From Nematostella vectensis (taxonomy: Eukaryota; Cnidaria; Anthozoa; Actiniaria; Edwardsiidae): a stretch of 64,000 nucleotides of DNA. This document shows positions 21,001 to 29,900 of this stretch, in pieces. Position numbers and translations under genes: made by a program. The notes beneath the pieces are model-generated. The model searched no databases and was not told the DNA's origin. It saw only the letters and a list, made by a program, of their open reading frames with translations. The number at the start of each line of letters is the position of its first letter. Position 1 is the first letter of the stretch. The DNA lies in the NCBI RefSeq assembly GCF_932526225.1, contig NC_064034.1:12598887-12662886 (forward strand), in the 5' to 3' direction.

Positions 21001-23447
21001 GCAAGCGATTATTTCTTTGTTTAGAGCGCAGCTAGATTTAGTGTGAACTTCAGGAACGACTAAAACAAAGTCTGAAAAAATGCGTTATTTCTCGGTATCA
21101 ACAAATGCAATTATTTTTTTGTGAACATTTGAACACACCCGCTTTTAAATTTACCTTAGCTCATACAAATATGCTTGATGTCGTTTTCTGTTGTATCTGT
21201 TTTTGGTTCCGTTTTCAATTCTAGATTGGCCTATAACGCTATACATCTCAGGTTATCACAGGTTATCTGCAGAGTTTGCAATGCACACGTATATCGCAAA
21301 CGAAAATATCAGATATAGTCCGTCTGCCTGGTGTATTATAAGCCTTGCAATATATCAATGACACACCATTGGTGAACCATACAAAAATAGGAATTCGATA
21401 CGTGATAGGAATATTTTAATCTATCAAAATTGCATGCATTAAAAAATAATCTTGCGTTTCCAGAGGTTTATCTGAGACACGCAACCGAAGATAGAAAATA
21501 TAGTGCTTGATTTGGAATTTGGAGTTAACTAGTGTGTTCTACACACTAGGTCGGTTTTTGAGAGAGCATATAATCTGTAACGAGAATATTTTATCACAGC
21601 GCAAATATGAATGTTATTTGTTGAATTTCAACGAAGAATGTTTCATTTTCTCAAAAAAGCAACTTTGACGAAACATAATAAATAGGTTTCGGAAAGGTAT
21701 AACATTAAAATTTATCTGAATAAAAGTCTTCTTTCGCCTATGGAATCGCTAAAGAACTATTAAATTGAAGGAGCGAACGTCAGTTAAAAAACATAAACAA
21801 AGCTTCTTCCATTTTGTTCCATACAAAACAACCGAATAATATGAATATAGTAAATTAGTAACTTATTCTTCGATATTAATAGTAAATAAGATTAAAAAAA
21901 GAATTTCGCAGTTAAAAATTTCAAAATACCATTCAAAAGTTTGAGTGATTTTACTCTGCGTAGTAAAAGCGACGCATTTACTATTTGGCAGTTAAGGCCA
22001 TAGTAATATGGTAATGAGCCTGTATGGTGTGTTCACTCTCCACCAATCACAGTACGCCAAATTGACACGCCTACCAGCCGCCCACGAGCCGGTTTCAACG
22101 AACTCAATCAAAACACAAACAAAACAAAAACCCGGCAAAATTTGCTGGTGGTCAACAATAAATGTCAAAGATGAGGTTGGAGTATTTTATCGGTAGTTAC
22201 GAGTTTGGTATTCCAACTGGTCTTATTAAGGGGACTTTTAAAAGAGTAGAAATAAATCATTTTTGGCGCGTGGTTTTCCCTCGAGACGTTGAGTACACAA
22301 TTTACAATCTTCGTTTATACATACAATCCGTACACTACTCATTTTGAAAGAGATAGCTTTTTGTTTCGAAACTTCGAAGGCTAAAGCAGAAAAAAAACAT
22401 TTTCCTGTGAGGAAACGGACATTTTAATATATAGTCTGTCCCACTCTAATTGTAGTCTTTCCAGTTGACAAGTAGTTTACAACTCGTAGTTATCGATGCG
22501 AGACGATCTAGTTTGAACTCGACGTTCTTTTAATTTCTCTAGATGCCTTAGATGAACTGCTCCATAATCAGAACAGTACCAGTCATATTTTATCCAAAGA
22601 ATAGATATATCTGTGAAAGAATAGTCCTTCGCCGCTCATGAAAATGTAAACTTTCACAGCAAGAATGTTAGGTCGCACCTTGCGAAGAATCTTTGAATTT
22701 GGCTGTGCGCTGTCTCAGTTTATCTCTGGGACGGAGCTATGAAAACAAGCTACTTACGGCATCCATCTTCGTCCGAATGATCTCCACAGTCGTCTTGGTC
22801 GTCACAACGCCAGGCTTTCTGGATACAACGCTCATTTTTGCAGGTGAATTGGGTAGATGTACACGGAAATCCTAGCAACCCAAACAGAAGAGTTCAGAAC
22901 CACAACACACTCATTGTCATTATACGAGACCAAAAACATCAACGAACTTCAGTAGTCGTTTAAAACAAGTTCTATATGGAAAAGGGAGTAATCAGAAAAC
23001 AGTACGGCTTTCACATATCGCCCTTTTCGCGCGTGTGGGTGTGTTGAGGGTCGGCTTGGAGAAAGCGAGGAGTTGTCTCTCGCTGAAATATTCATAAAAA
23101 ATATATTCCATTGACTTTCAACATTAAATCTATATAGGTATTACCAATATTTGCTGAAATAAAAAAAAGGATTTTATCTACTAGTACAGTACAGCAAAAT
23201 GGCAAAACGCCGTTTTTGGTGGAATTTCTAGGCGGTTTGAATTTCAACGCGGCAGAAGACAACACTGAATGAAAATACTTACAACTACCAAATGTAGTAT
23301 AACGAACACAAAAAGTCCCCCAATATACTCGGGCGTAGAGCTTCCTACCCAAACAAAACCTAAAGACATACCTGAACTTTTAGCCCTCTGTAAAGTAAAA
23401 GCCAAAAGAAAGAGGATAACAGAGATCTGTGACATTTTTGCAGCCAT
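8790..23447 (-). CDS. VLDLR-like: VLDLR/LRP8-type low-density lipoprotein receptor family protein, 910 aa, 17 exons
   Basis: Exons in coding order: 23372-23447, 22758-22871, 19049-19168, 18816-18941, 18576-18695, 18376-18501, 17989-18126, 17502-17618, 16946-17005, 16252-16380, 11535-11657, 11278-11403, 10726-11116, 10058-10449, 9589-9720, 9272-9479, 8790-9024 (2733 nt). Domains: signal peptide 1-25; LDL-A 1-7 in residues 26-312; a Pro-rich linker exon 313-332; LDL-A 8 333-375; two calcium-binding EGFs (DIDEC, DINEC) 376-458; six propeller blades (LFTD, YWTD, YWAD, YWTD, YWID, YWTD) 459-719; EGF 720-763; Thr/Ser stalk; membrane span about 797-822 followed by KKKK; 88-residue tail with FDNVNY at 868-873. 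Eight LDL-A modules and this order match VLDLR/LRP8, type I endocytic and signalling receptors. Every ectodomain junction is phase 1 except the one within the propeller. The start is the ATG opening a hydrophobic leader. Orthology to one vertebrate receptor is not settled. Confidence 0.93.
9272..9479 (-). other. Stalk and transmembrane exon of the VLDLR-like receptor
   Basis: The exon opens with about 33 residues rich in Thr, Ser, Pro and Val, a likely O-glycosylated stalk. A span of about 26 hydrophobic residues ([11 protein letters not shown]... to ...ILFI) follows, then the stop-transfer KKKK. It proves the downstream gene encodes a membrane protein; the upstream paralogue has no such exon. 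The donor is GTAAGT at 9271, phase 2. Confidence 0.92.
11860..11991 (+). repeat. 5' LTR (132 bp)
   Basis: Begins TGTGACAAG, ends TCTTACA and is identical to 16115-16246 as far as I can compare. It contains AATAAA at about 11952-11957, a likely polyadenylation signal. Confidence 0.96.
11992..12009 (+). promoter_or_regulatory. Candidate tRNA primer-binding site
   Basis: TGGTGGCTGCGG lies immediately after the 5' LTR. It starts with TGG, the complement of a tRNA CCA end. The tRNA was not identified. Confidence 0.6.
12010..15978 (+). CDS. gag-pol: Intact gag-pol polyprotein of the Gypsy-type element, 1322 aa
   Basis: One uninterrupted frame from ATG to TAA. Gag occupies roughly the first 200 residues. 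Two Cys clusters follow, the second a CCHC knuckle ([14 protein letters not shown], near residue 245). The protease active site is D302-T-G ([11 protein letters not shown]). The reverse transcriptase catalytic pair is A602-D603-D604 (VVADDFLVV), with Val-Ala in place of the usual Tyr-Met/Val. RNase H has [12 protein letters not shown]. Integrase has the HHCC finger and a DD35E triad D1036, D1089, E1125 with exact 35-residue spacing. The C-terminus is Pro/Gln-rich. Gag and pol share one frame with no shift or stop between them. The element would encode its own replication and integration. Every catalytic motif I can check is present, so it could be active. Confidence 0.96.
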   Translation: MASGYVLPPPAPLEIHNSNAADKWKRFVLAWKNYSLATGLNEKTEAVQVATLLTVIGEEAREVYSTFTLTEGETDKIEPVIKKFAEYCQPRKNVPFERFRFNQRMQEPGESYEHYRTALRKLAESCEFDTITPDEILRDRLLFGIHDTKVRERLLRESKLTLAKTDEICRAAESMLAQMKIVKDTSETDVNAVSKFESKKPNIKNYRRKQRGQGKQCDNCGYQHMANQESCPARGKDCRKCGAKNHFANRCKQEVKATEVEETDMYPEETYQTEEVLAVWLDDSQLVTFQSESGSFIRFQPDTGAQCNVLPVHIYKQACNDHKLVKVKPVQTSLVAYGGSKIKVVGHVTIRVWRNHVSCQLDCRLVDSHEIRPILGRKACLGMNIIQYNDKDQFHKPQTDGATVFTVDPKPGAALTREEILAKFPAVFSDGVGKLDGEYTIRLDTNAQPVQHAPRRVAVALRPQLKKTLNDLVDKEIIAPVTTPTSWISSMVVVPKKDGKLRICLDPKDLNKAIQRENYPLPTIEEVATRLHGAKVFTLLDVRNGFWHVQLEEESTYLTTFHTPFGRYRWKRMPFGISSAPEVFQRKMHEFAEGLTGTEVVADDFLVVGYGESYEEATADHDRNLLAFLNRCDQRDIHLNPDKMRLRKSELLFIGHIATDKGLKVDPAKVRAIVDMPSPTDKLGVQRLLGLAQYLAKFLPQLSDITKPLRDLTQSDVQFIWDDAQQSAFEKLKDAVTVTPVLRYYNLDEEITLQCDASQSGLGAALLQNGQPVAYASRALTPAETRYAQIEKELLAIVFACDRFHTYVYGREVVNIETDHKPLEPIFIKPLATAPKRLQRMLLSLQSYSLNVKYKKGKDLYLADTLSRAYLPEVNAWEFTRELEEIDHRSWMPVREETWQQLKNAAVDDAVQQNLREVIKRGWPESKTDLPECVHPYFDIRDELTVQEELIFKGQQLVVPRALRKELMEKTHSSHIGIEGCIRRARDTFFWPRMTVELKEYITKCEVCLTHRSGQRKEPILQHEFVARPWGKVSADLCELDNRTLLVVSDYFSNYIEVARLNTVTSRAIIKELKAIFARFGIPDTLITDNGPQFASAEFSVFAKTWMFEHKTSSPRYAQANGKAENAVQTVKRLFKKCKTSGGSEFQALLDWRNTPTAGIGTSPAQRLFGRRCKTLLPVAGSLLQPSYNTEEDTRKLIGTKQRQKFYYDKHSKPLEPIAVGETVRMKLPGQDTWTPGTCLGQAGPRSYNVETEGTTYRRNRRQLISTGETNSQVPDVLESPEPDDAQQQPSQVALPPDSSQAITRPRREVKPPAWLKDYVPK
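16102..16114 (+). promoter_or_regulatory. Polypurine tract
   Basis: AAAAGAGGGAAGA immediately 5' of the 3' LTR, the expected plus-strand primer site. Confidence 0.85.
16115..16246 (+). repeat. 3' LTR (132 bp)
   Basis: Same sequence as 11860-11991, flanked on the right by the target duplication CTTAC (16247-16251), which abuts the receptor exon ending at 16252. Confidence 0.96.
16464..16768. mobile_element. MITE-like foldback element, about 305 bp with ~120-bp inverted repeats
   Basis: The left arm starts TTTACTGTCGAAT and the right arm ends ATTCGACAGTAAA. The arms match for about 120 bp with scattered mismatches (GTTGTATCGCGAC, CAAAACA, GTTCCG.CAGT, AGCCAATCAGA are shared), leaving a small unpaired centre. 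It lies in the receptor intron between the linker exon and LDL-A 8. No coding capacity. A clear target duplication was not found. Confidence 0.85.
19300..20125. mobile_element. Non-autonomous DNA transposon, ~810 bp, ~180-bp terminal inverted repeats, 8-bp target duplication
   Basis: The left end begins CACAGGTCCCCCAAGC at 19308; the right end is the reverse complement and ends at about 20117. The arms match for about 180 bp (to about 19490 and from about 19940). GGGGCGAG occurs at 19300-19307 and again at 20118-20125, an 8-bp duplication. An 8-bp duplication fits hAT- or P-like families, but the terminal bases do not settle it. The 19609-19842 ORF inside has no transposase motif I recognise. 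It sits in the receptor intron between LDL-A 1 and 2. Confidence 0.88.
20126..22757 (-). other. Large intron of the receptor gene (LDL-A 1 to LDL-A 2), remainder
   Basis: AT-rich non-coding sequence. Apart from the inverted repeat at 20505-20659 and a small hairpin (CTAGTGTG/CACACTAG) near 21531-21551, I see no exon, RNA gene or further transposon. Confidence 0.6.
20505..20659. repeat. Short inverted-repeat element
   Basis: ACATGTTTATCGTCC at 20505-20519 has its exact reverse complement at 20645-20659, with partial GGCCGC similarity further in. It may be a small MITE or the remnant of one. Confidence 0.6.
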
Positions 23448-23504
23448 TTCGACACACAGTAAAGTGTTCGGTAGCCGGTGAATGAATAACTTTGCTGCTT
23501 GCTC

Positions 23505-23559
23505 ATTAGCATATCGGCTCGTACCACACGAGGCATCACGCCACCTGACGTCATATGCA
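23505..23559 (-). promoter_or_regulatory. Shared promoter block of the VLDLR-like receptor (CRE, E-box, octamer-like)
   Basis: It lies 58 bp upstream of the receptor ATG. The plus-strand text contains ATTAGCATAT, ACCACACGA and TCACGCCACCTGACGTCA, then ATGCA. The same 55-bp arrangement with the same spacing occurs upstream of the paralogue at 32198-32252, although flanking sequence is unlike. On the gene strand this reads as a CRE palindrome TGACGTCA, an E-box CAGGTG and an ATGCTAAT octamer-like site. Conservation against diverged flanks is the evidence; binding factors are inference. Confidence 0.75.
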
Positions 23560-26500
23560 ATTTACTTCCGGTCGAGCTGTCCCTTGTGAGATTGGCACTA
23601 GCAGCGTGGCGTTCTTCCATTTGGCTTGTTGTAACAGAGAAAAAAAAAATCAAACGATACTGATAAATTATGATAAATTATGAAGGTCAGGGGTCGACAT
23701 TAACATTCCATGAGACTAAGGGAAATCTAATGTTCAGCTTATCGTTTTATTAATTCAAGCTAAGCAAATGTTTTACCGGCACACCCGGATTTCAACCACA
23801 GAATTACCATATAAGTTATCCTAAAAATATCACGGAACATACTGTCTCCATTATTTTACTTTCGCTTGAACTCTTCAGTAAGGTATAGATCTTAGTCAGG
23901 AAGTAAAACTTATCCGCGAAAGCTAAGTTTATTTTGTTTCATTGCTGAAAAGACGAGTCGAAACGAAACCCTTTGACATTTTCCCACATATTTTTTTTCA
24001 CGAGACAGTCAGCTATCAGAGATGTCAATAAAAGAAATATTCTTGGTCTCTCGTGTCCAGCATCGCGTGATCATCTATCTCTACTGTCGAATGTTTGCTC
24101 AGTCGCCAAGCCTTATCAGGCCACCACAACGCGCCATACCTAACCAATCGCAAGGCGCCAGGCATATTTTATGGTGTTTTCGGCTCTCGTTCAAGCTCGA
24201 AATGGTGTTTCATGATAAGGTAGAACGGAACAACAAAGCTTTTGAAATCCATTTACCTATATTAGTAATAAACTGCTAACAAAACTGCTATCAAAACGCT
24301 ATAAAAAAGGAAATGTATGCTGTCTGTCATGTGAAATCGATTGACACAAGCGATGCTTTTTAAAAGTATGCATATATAATTATTGTTTGATTATTTTTCT
24401 TGGATTTTGATGAGTGTTATATAAATTATAAACAATAATAAATCCTTGCTTACTTGTCAAAGTGGCTGCCAAAACCGTCAAGTTTATTATACCTAAATTT
24501 GGATATCATTTTAATTATCGTAAATAAGAGCTCCAAAACGATTTTTTCTTAAAGGTTGGTTCGTGTTACTTTTTAACAGTTTTTAGTATCCATTGCCTCT
24601 TTTTACACGCATTTTTCCACCTTTTTCATATTCTGTTTCCCCCTCCCCCCCCCCCCCCCCCCGCTATTATGAGCCTTGCATTTCTAGTAACGTCTACAAG
24701 TCTACATCATAACAACATCGAACCATGTCGAGATCGTACGACTTTCATTAATATATTAAAGAACCAAATATTTAAATTTTAAAACAATACACACAAAATA
24801 TACTAAAATGAATTGAAAATAAAAATCAAGATCAATTTCTTGTGCTCAGAAATGTTCCCATGGTCACCATTAAACATAAACAAATATATGAGATATATAG
24901 GTATCATCAATTCTGACACGATAATTGAGTTTTGGCATGGTGAATACCGACGCCATTTTCGTCGTACCGACGCCTCTCGGTCGAACAAGACAGCAGAGGT
25001 CTGGGAGCAAGTGAATCCGACGCATGCCATCGCCGGTTTATCGGCTCAACTTCGCTCGGAGCAGCAAAAAAGAACAGTATTTAAACGAATTCGTACGCAG
25101 AAATTTTGCCTCTTGTTTATTGCGCTTGCTCGCATTAAGGTATTTTCACTTCTCAAACATTGGAATAAAGCAAGCTCTCTTTGACTAAAGCGGTTGTTTT
25201 CCACTTTTTCTATGCATGTGCTTTTGGTGCGAAAAGGGAAAGACAGCCGTTTTATCCAGATTTTTTAAATTATATAAGTACACGCTTTACATAAAGAACT
25301 GCACATCGTATGCAAATACTGTCTGATAATCTATTAAAACAGAAAATTCTCCATTCCCCTTCTCCAGGTAGTAGATTAAAGGAGGTAGGCGAGACTCCAT
25401 GAGCCGCTTGATGCTAGGAACAGGTGCCAAAGGGTCGAGCGATATTAACACTGAGATATACATACTATGGCTCATTCGCTATTTATTTTCTTCGTGGCCT
25501 TTTCCAGGCCTTTCTCTAGATAGAGCAAAGTGAGAGCATGACGGAATTGGGATCAATAACTACTACTCGACTTGCTTTGTTTAATATTTTTCATTGATAC
25601 TTTCACACTCACTTGTCAACCGTTCTGGAGTAGCATCATGTTACAAGTGCTTCTATTGAACTCATCGAGTTTTGCGCAGTCAGGCGCGCGACACAGCGAC
25701 GGGGTAAAGTGACGCTCAGTTTATTAGCATCGGGGATCAGGCGGAGCGCTAGCTGCTGTTTTCAGCTGTCGGAATTCAGCAATTACTATTACAGCTACGT
25801 GAACTAGTATAACGAACGCTTAAATCCATTCCAGCACTTATTAAAAAATATATTGATCAAAAATATTAATAATATATATATTGATAAAATGAAGTCACAG
25901 GTAAAGCAATCAAGAATGATATCACATGTAAGCTATTTTTTTTTTCTTTAGTCCTAATTGCAAACCCAATAAAAATGGCTATTTTAAAACGTTTATATTT
26001 GACGCACGCTATCAGGGCCGTAACAGACGAAGGTAGACTGGCGGGTATAATCAAGGGACGTTAAGATACTAATGGGGCACAGTCACGACCCTACTTGAAT
26101 TCCTTGTAATTTTGGAAAAAAAATTGGGGGAGGCACGGACCCCCTAGTCCCTATAGCGGTTACTGCGTATGGTTCCGAATGGCTTCGTGGCGCAGTGTCC
26201 ATGTCATTACTGTCACATGAACCCGACAAAAAGGTCGGTAAAGACTATTCTAAATGAGTAAAGTGGCACCAACTTCTACAATCATTTTAGTTCTGATAGC
26301 TCTGTACTGTTTATAAGGTGTATATTAATGGTAGCATCCTATTTAAATGAGGCGCATCTCGAAAATGAGTAATTTTCAATCTCCTCTTCCGCTTGCTATC
26401 TAATATCTTTTCTTTATCCTCACAGATGCTTTCACAGCTTTGGTTCTGATAAAAGAAAGAAGAAAGAGTAAAAGGAGAGCCAGTTTAGGTTGCTTATAAC

Positions 26501-26849
26501 ATGCGTCCCCTTAAAAGAACTCTCCAAAACGGTTCCCAGGAGGTCCCTACATCTAAATACTCTTACCACACTTAAATTACTTAGTCAGTGTTATTCAATT
26601 TGATAAGAAATCGTCAATGGAAGCTTTAATTCTTGGGCGGATCAACCATTTAGCTGTAAGGGAGTTGGATCCAATGACAATGGCAGGAAGGGTAATTTTC
26701 TGATCACACTTGTGTCTGACTGCTTTCACAGACACAATATCTTTGAAGGGAATTCCATCGATGAAATGTGAACCAAATGAGCGTGTTTAGGTGGGAAGGC
26801 ATCCCGAATAAGGATGCCCTCCCTTGGATTCCAATTTCTCCTCTGTAGT
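23560..26849. other. Spacer between the two LDL-A genes
   Basis: No exon recognised. It contains an uninterrupted C tract at about 24644-24662 and one copy of a dispersed repeat at about 26042-26160. The repeat ends around GGGGGAGGCACG and is related to 61446-61560. Confidence 0.55.
26042..26160 (+). repeat. Dispersed repeat, copy 1
   Basis: Shares with 61446-61560, in the same orientation, a path of blocks: GTTA-AGATA, GGGG.ACAG.CACG.CCCTACT, TCCTTGTAATTTT.GAAAA, ATTGGGGG.GAGGCACG. The two copies are clearly diverged. Family unknown. Confidence 0.7.
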
Positions 26850-26855
26850 TTTATT
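26850..26855 (-). terminator. Poly(A) signal of the secreted LDL-A gene
   Basis: TTTATT on the plus strand reads AATAAA on the gene strand, about 130 nt downstream of the TAG stop at 26987-26989. It gives the paralogue its own terminal exon. Confidence 0.65.
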
Positions 26856-26986
26856 ACAAAATCAATAAAGCAGTTGAGATGGATAGGGACATGTTTCATC
26901 CAAATGGAAAACTCATTTCTAGACATTTTTGTATTTCAATAAATTTTCTAAAAGAAATACAGTTGAGAAGGCCCTTACTCACTGTT

Positions 26987-29900
26987 CTAACACTTCTCCT
27001 CATCACTGTTATCTCCGCAGTCATCAAAGCCATCACAAACCCAGCCCTTCACCACGCAACGACCATTCCTGCACTTGTGATTCAATGACAGATCGCAAAT
27101 CTTATCGCTAGCTGTTGAACAAAGTATCATGCCAAGTAAGAACTATGTGTCTGTCTGTCCGTCCGTCCGTCTATCTCTCTTTTTCCTCTCTTTATCTCTG
27201 TCCTGTCTGTCAGTGTCTCTCTGTCTTTCTGTTTTTTTTTTCAGTCTATTCTACACTTATATGTGTTGCCTCGCATACTATAATCTAAACTCACAACAAG
27301 ACATCTCATCACTGTTATCCCCGCAGTTGTCCACACCATCGCACCGCTGGACCATCGGAATGCAGGCCTGGTTTTTACAAGAGAACTCGAAATGCGTGCA
27401 GCTGACTGTACCTGAAACCACATAATCAGTCGTGCCTTAGGAAACATTTGATATTTGAAAGGGGGAGTTGTTGTTCTCTCCCCCCCCCCCCCCAGAAAAA
27501 AAAATTCGAGCAAGGCTCAGGCCCTAAGAAAACGAGCAAGTAATTGATCTGATTGGCAGAAAAAAATCGCAACATCCTTCGGGTAAAAAAATCGAGCACC
27601 AAAACTAGGAAAAAAAATGGTCTGTCCCCTAGAATTATTTTGGCCTGACTGGAAACTCTACTCAGTACGACATAGGATACACCAAAAACTTGAATTCGAC
27701 TCTGCCCACGGGGTCTTAATAGTGACGACTTTTTTTGTAGTAGGAACCCGCGTAGAGATAAATGAACTGCATCACATTTTTATATGTGCGACAGCAGAAC
27801 CTTTGGTGTCATTTTAATGTCACGCAACAATTTATCACGGCACAGTGAGTGATGTTTCACGCCAGGGCATCTTGGAAAGGGGGATTGTCCTCACCGCATC
27901 CTCTTTCATCGCTGCCATCAGCGCAGTCTCGCATCCCATCACAAATTTTCATTCTGTCCACACAACCACTACCGTTATCACATCGTCGTTGGCTAATCCT
28001 GCACTTTGGCTTCAAGGGAGGGGTCGGTGGGGGCATTTGGGGTTTCACTGCAGGATCACAAAAAAACAACGTGAGTGTAGTCAATAAAAATTAGAATGAA
28101 ACATTTCCTGGTATATCTTGTCAGCTTCGCTCTCGTTTGCTGACATAGACAGCTCATCATTTAAACATCTCCGCGCGCTCTCTGCGTAAAATTTGTAATA
28201 TTTAAAAGTACAAATTTGATTGTTCAATTTACCACAGTTCTTTTCGTCTTCTCCTCCTGAACAATCTGATTTTCCGTCGCAGATCTTGCTCTTTCGGATA
28301 CATTTTCTACTGGTGCCGCACTGGAACTGATCATCCCGGCAAACTTTGCGGGCTGTGAATGAGCAAAACTTTCGATGGTGAGAACAGCAAAGCACCATAT
28401 CTAAAGGCTAGAAGAGGGGGGAGGGGAGGGCATGTTTATGGCATACTCACAGCACCCTTGCTCATCGCTGTTGTCAAGGCAATCATCTTCGCCATCACAT
28501 CGAAAGGCTCTGGTGATGCAGCGCCCGTTATTACAGCGGAATTCGGTTGCAGAGCACGTGTGCGCTAGTGAGAAAATAAATAACAGCGTCAAACCCTTTA
28601 AACAACAGTGTTTCAACAGTTTCCCAACAGTTTTTCACCAGTTTTTTTAACAGTTTTTCAACGGTTTTTCAGTTTTTTTTTTAACGGGTTTTCAATGTCT
28701 TTTGCAAAAACAAAGCATTGCGAAGGATTACTGGATTTTGGCCATTTGCACGTTTGCCATTGTATAGAAACAAAGGGTAAGGAGCTAATGGTCATTCGAC
28801 AATGTTGAATCATATCCCTTACCCGTCACCCCCCGGGGATGAAATGCAATTGGAAGCAAGAGGGGGGGAAGGATGATAGGAGGAGCAGGGAGCGGATATA
28901 AAGTGGGATTTTTCTTGTCAGGAGTGGAAAAAAATGCATTCAATAGGGTACAATTATAGCGATTTTGAGCTACGCACCCACGGCATTTTCATTAGCACAC
29001 GTTCCTGGTATAACGTGCTGAAACGAGCAGTTATCGTAGGAGGAAGGGGAGGATAGTGGGATGGGGAGGGGAGGGGAACGCACTGACAACCACCATTTTA
29101 ACTGGACCTAGAAAGCCTTACCACAATTCTTCTCATCACTGCCGTCTGCGCAATCATTTTCGCCGTCACATTTGAATGAATCTGGCACACATGCGCCGTT
29201 CGCGCACGTGAATTCCGACCAGGCGCAAGTGTGAGGGCTGCGGGAAGCTTCAAATCGATGAACCATCGGTTACTAGTTTGCAAATATATCAGCCATCGGC
29301 TATTTACTCATACAAACAAATAAGCTAAAAATGCAACCCCGAGCAAGGTGATGTCCCAGAAGACCATATTAAGGCCAGGACCAAATAAGGTCCTAATAAG
29401 GCCAGGACCAGAGACGGAACGTGAAAAATAGCCCAGACTTTAATGCTAAGTGATTTTCAAGAATAGAAAGAATAGATAAAGTCACAGTCATGAAAAATGA
29501 CATAAAATGCTAGCAATTCTTTTACAAGAAAAAAAAGTTATCGTTTTGCCAAATAAATGCCGAAAAAAATGCTAGCATAATCGAGAAAGGCCTACTTACG
29601 ACAGTTCATTTCGTCACTGTTGTCCTGGCAATCGCTGGCTCCGTCGCAAAGCCAGGATGCTTTAATGCATTGGCCATTGTTACAAGTGTGTTGAGATGGG
29701 TCGCAGGTCATCCTAGCTGTGAGGGGAACACAACAAACATGTCCAAGTTTGTCTTGGCGCATACACAATGCGATATACTTTTGCGCACTTGAGAAATTCT
29801 TTCTGCCAACACCCAAGAACGAAGACAGGGCGAGGGTATGACATGCGAAAGAACTGCCTGACCTCTCATCGGCCCATTTTACTTTAAGCCCGGTCCACAA

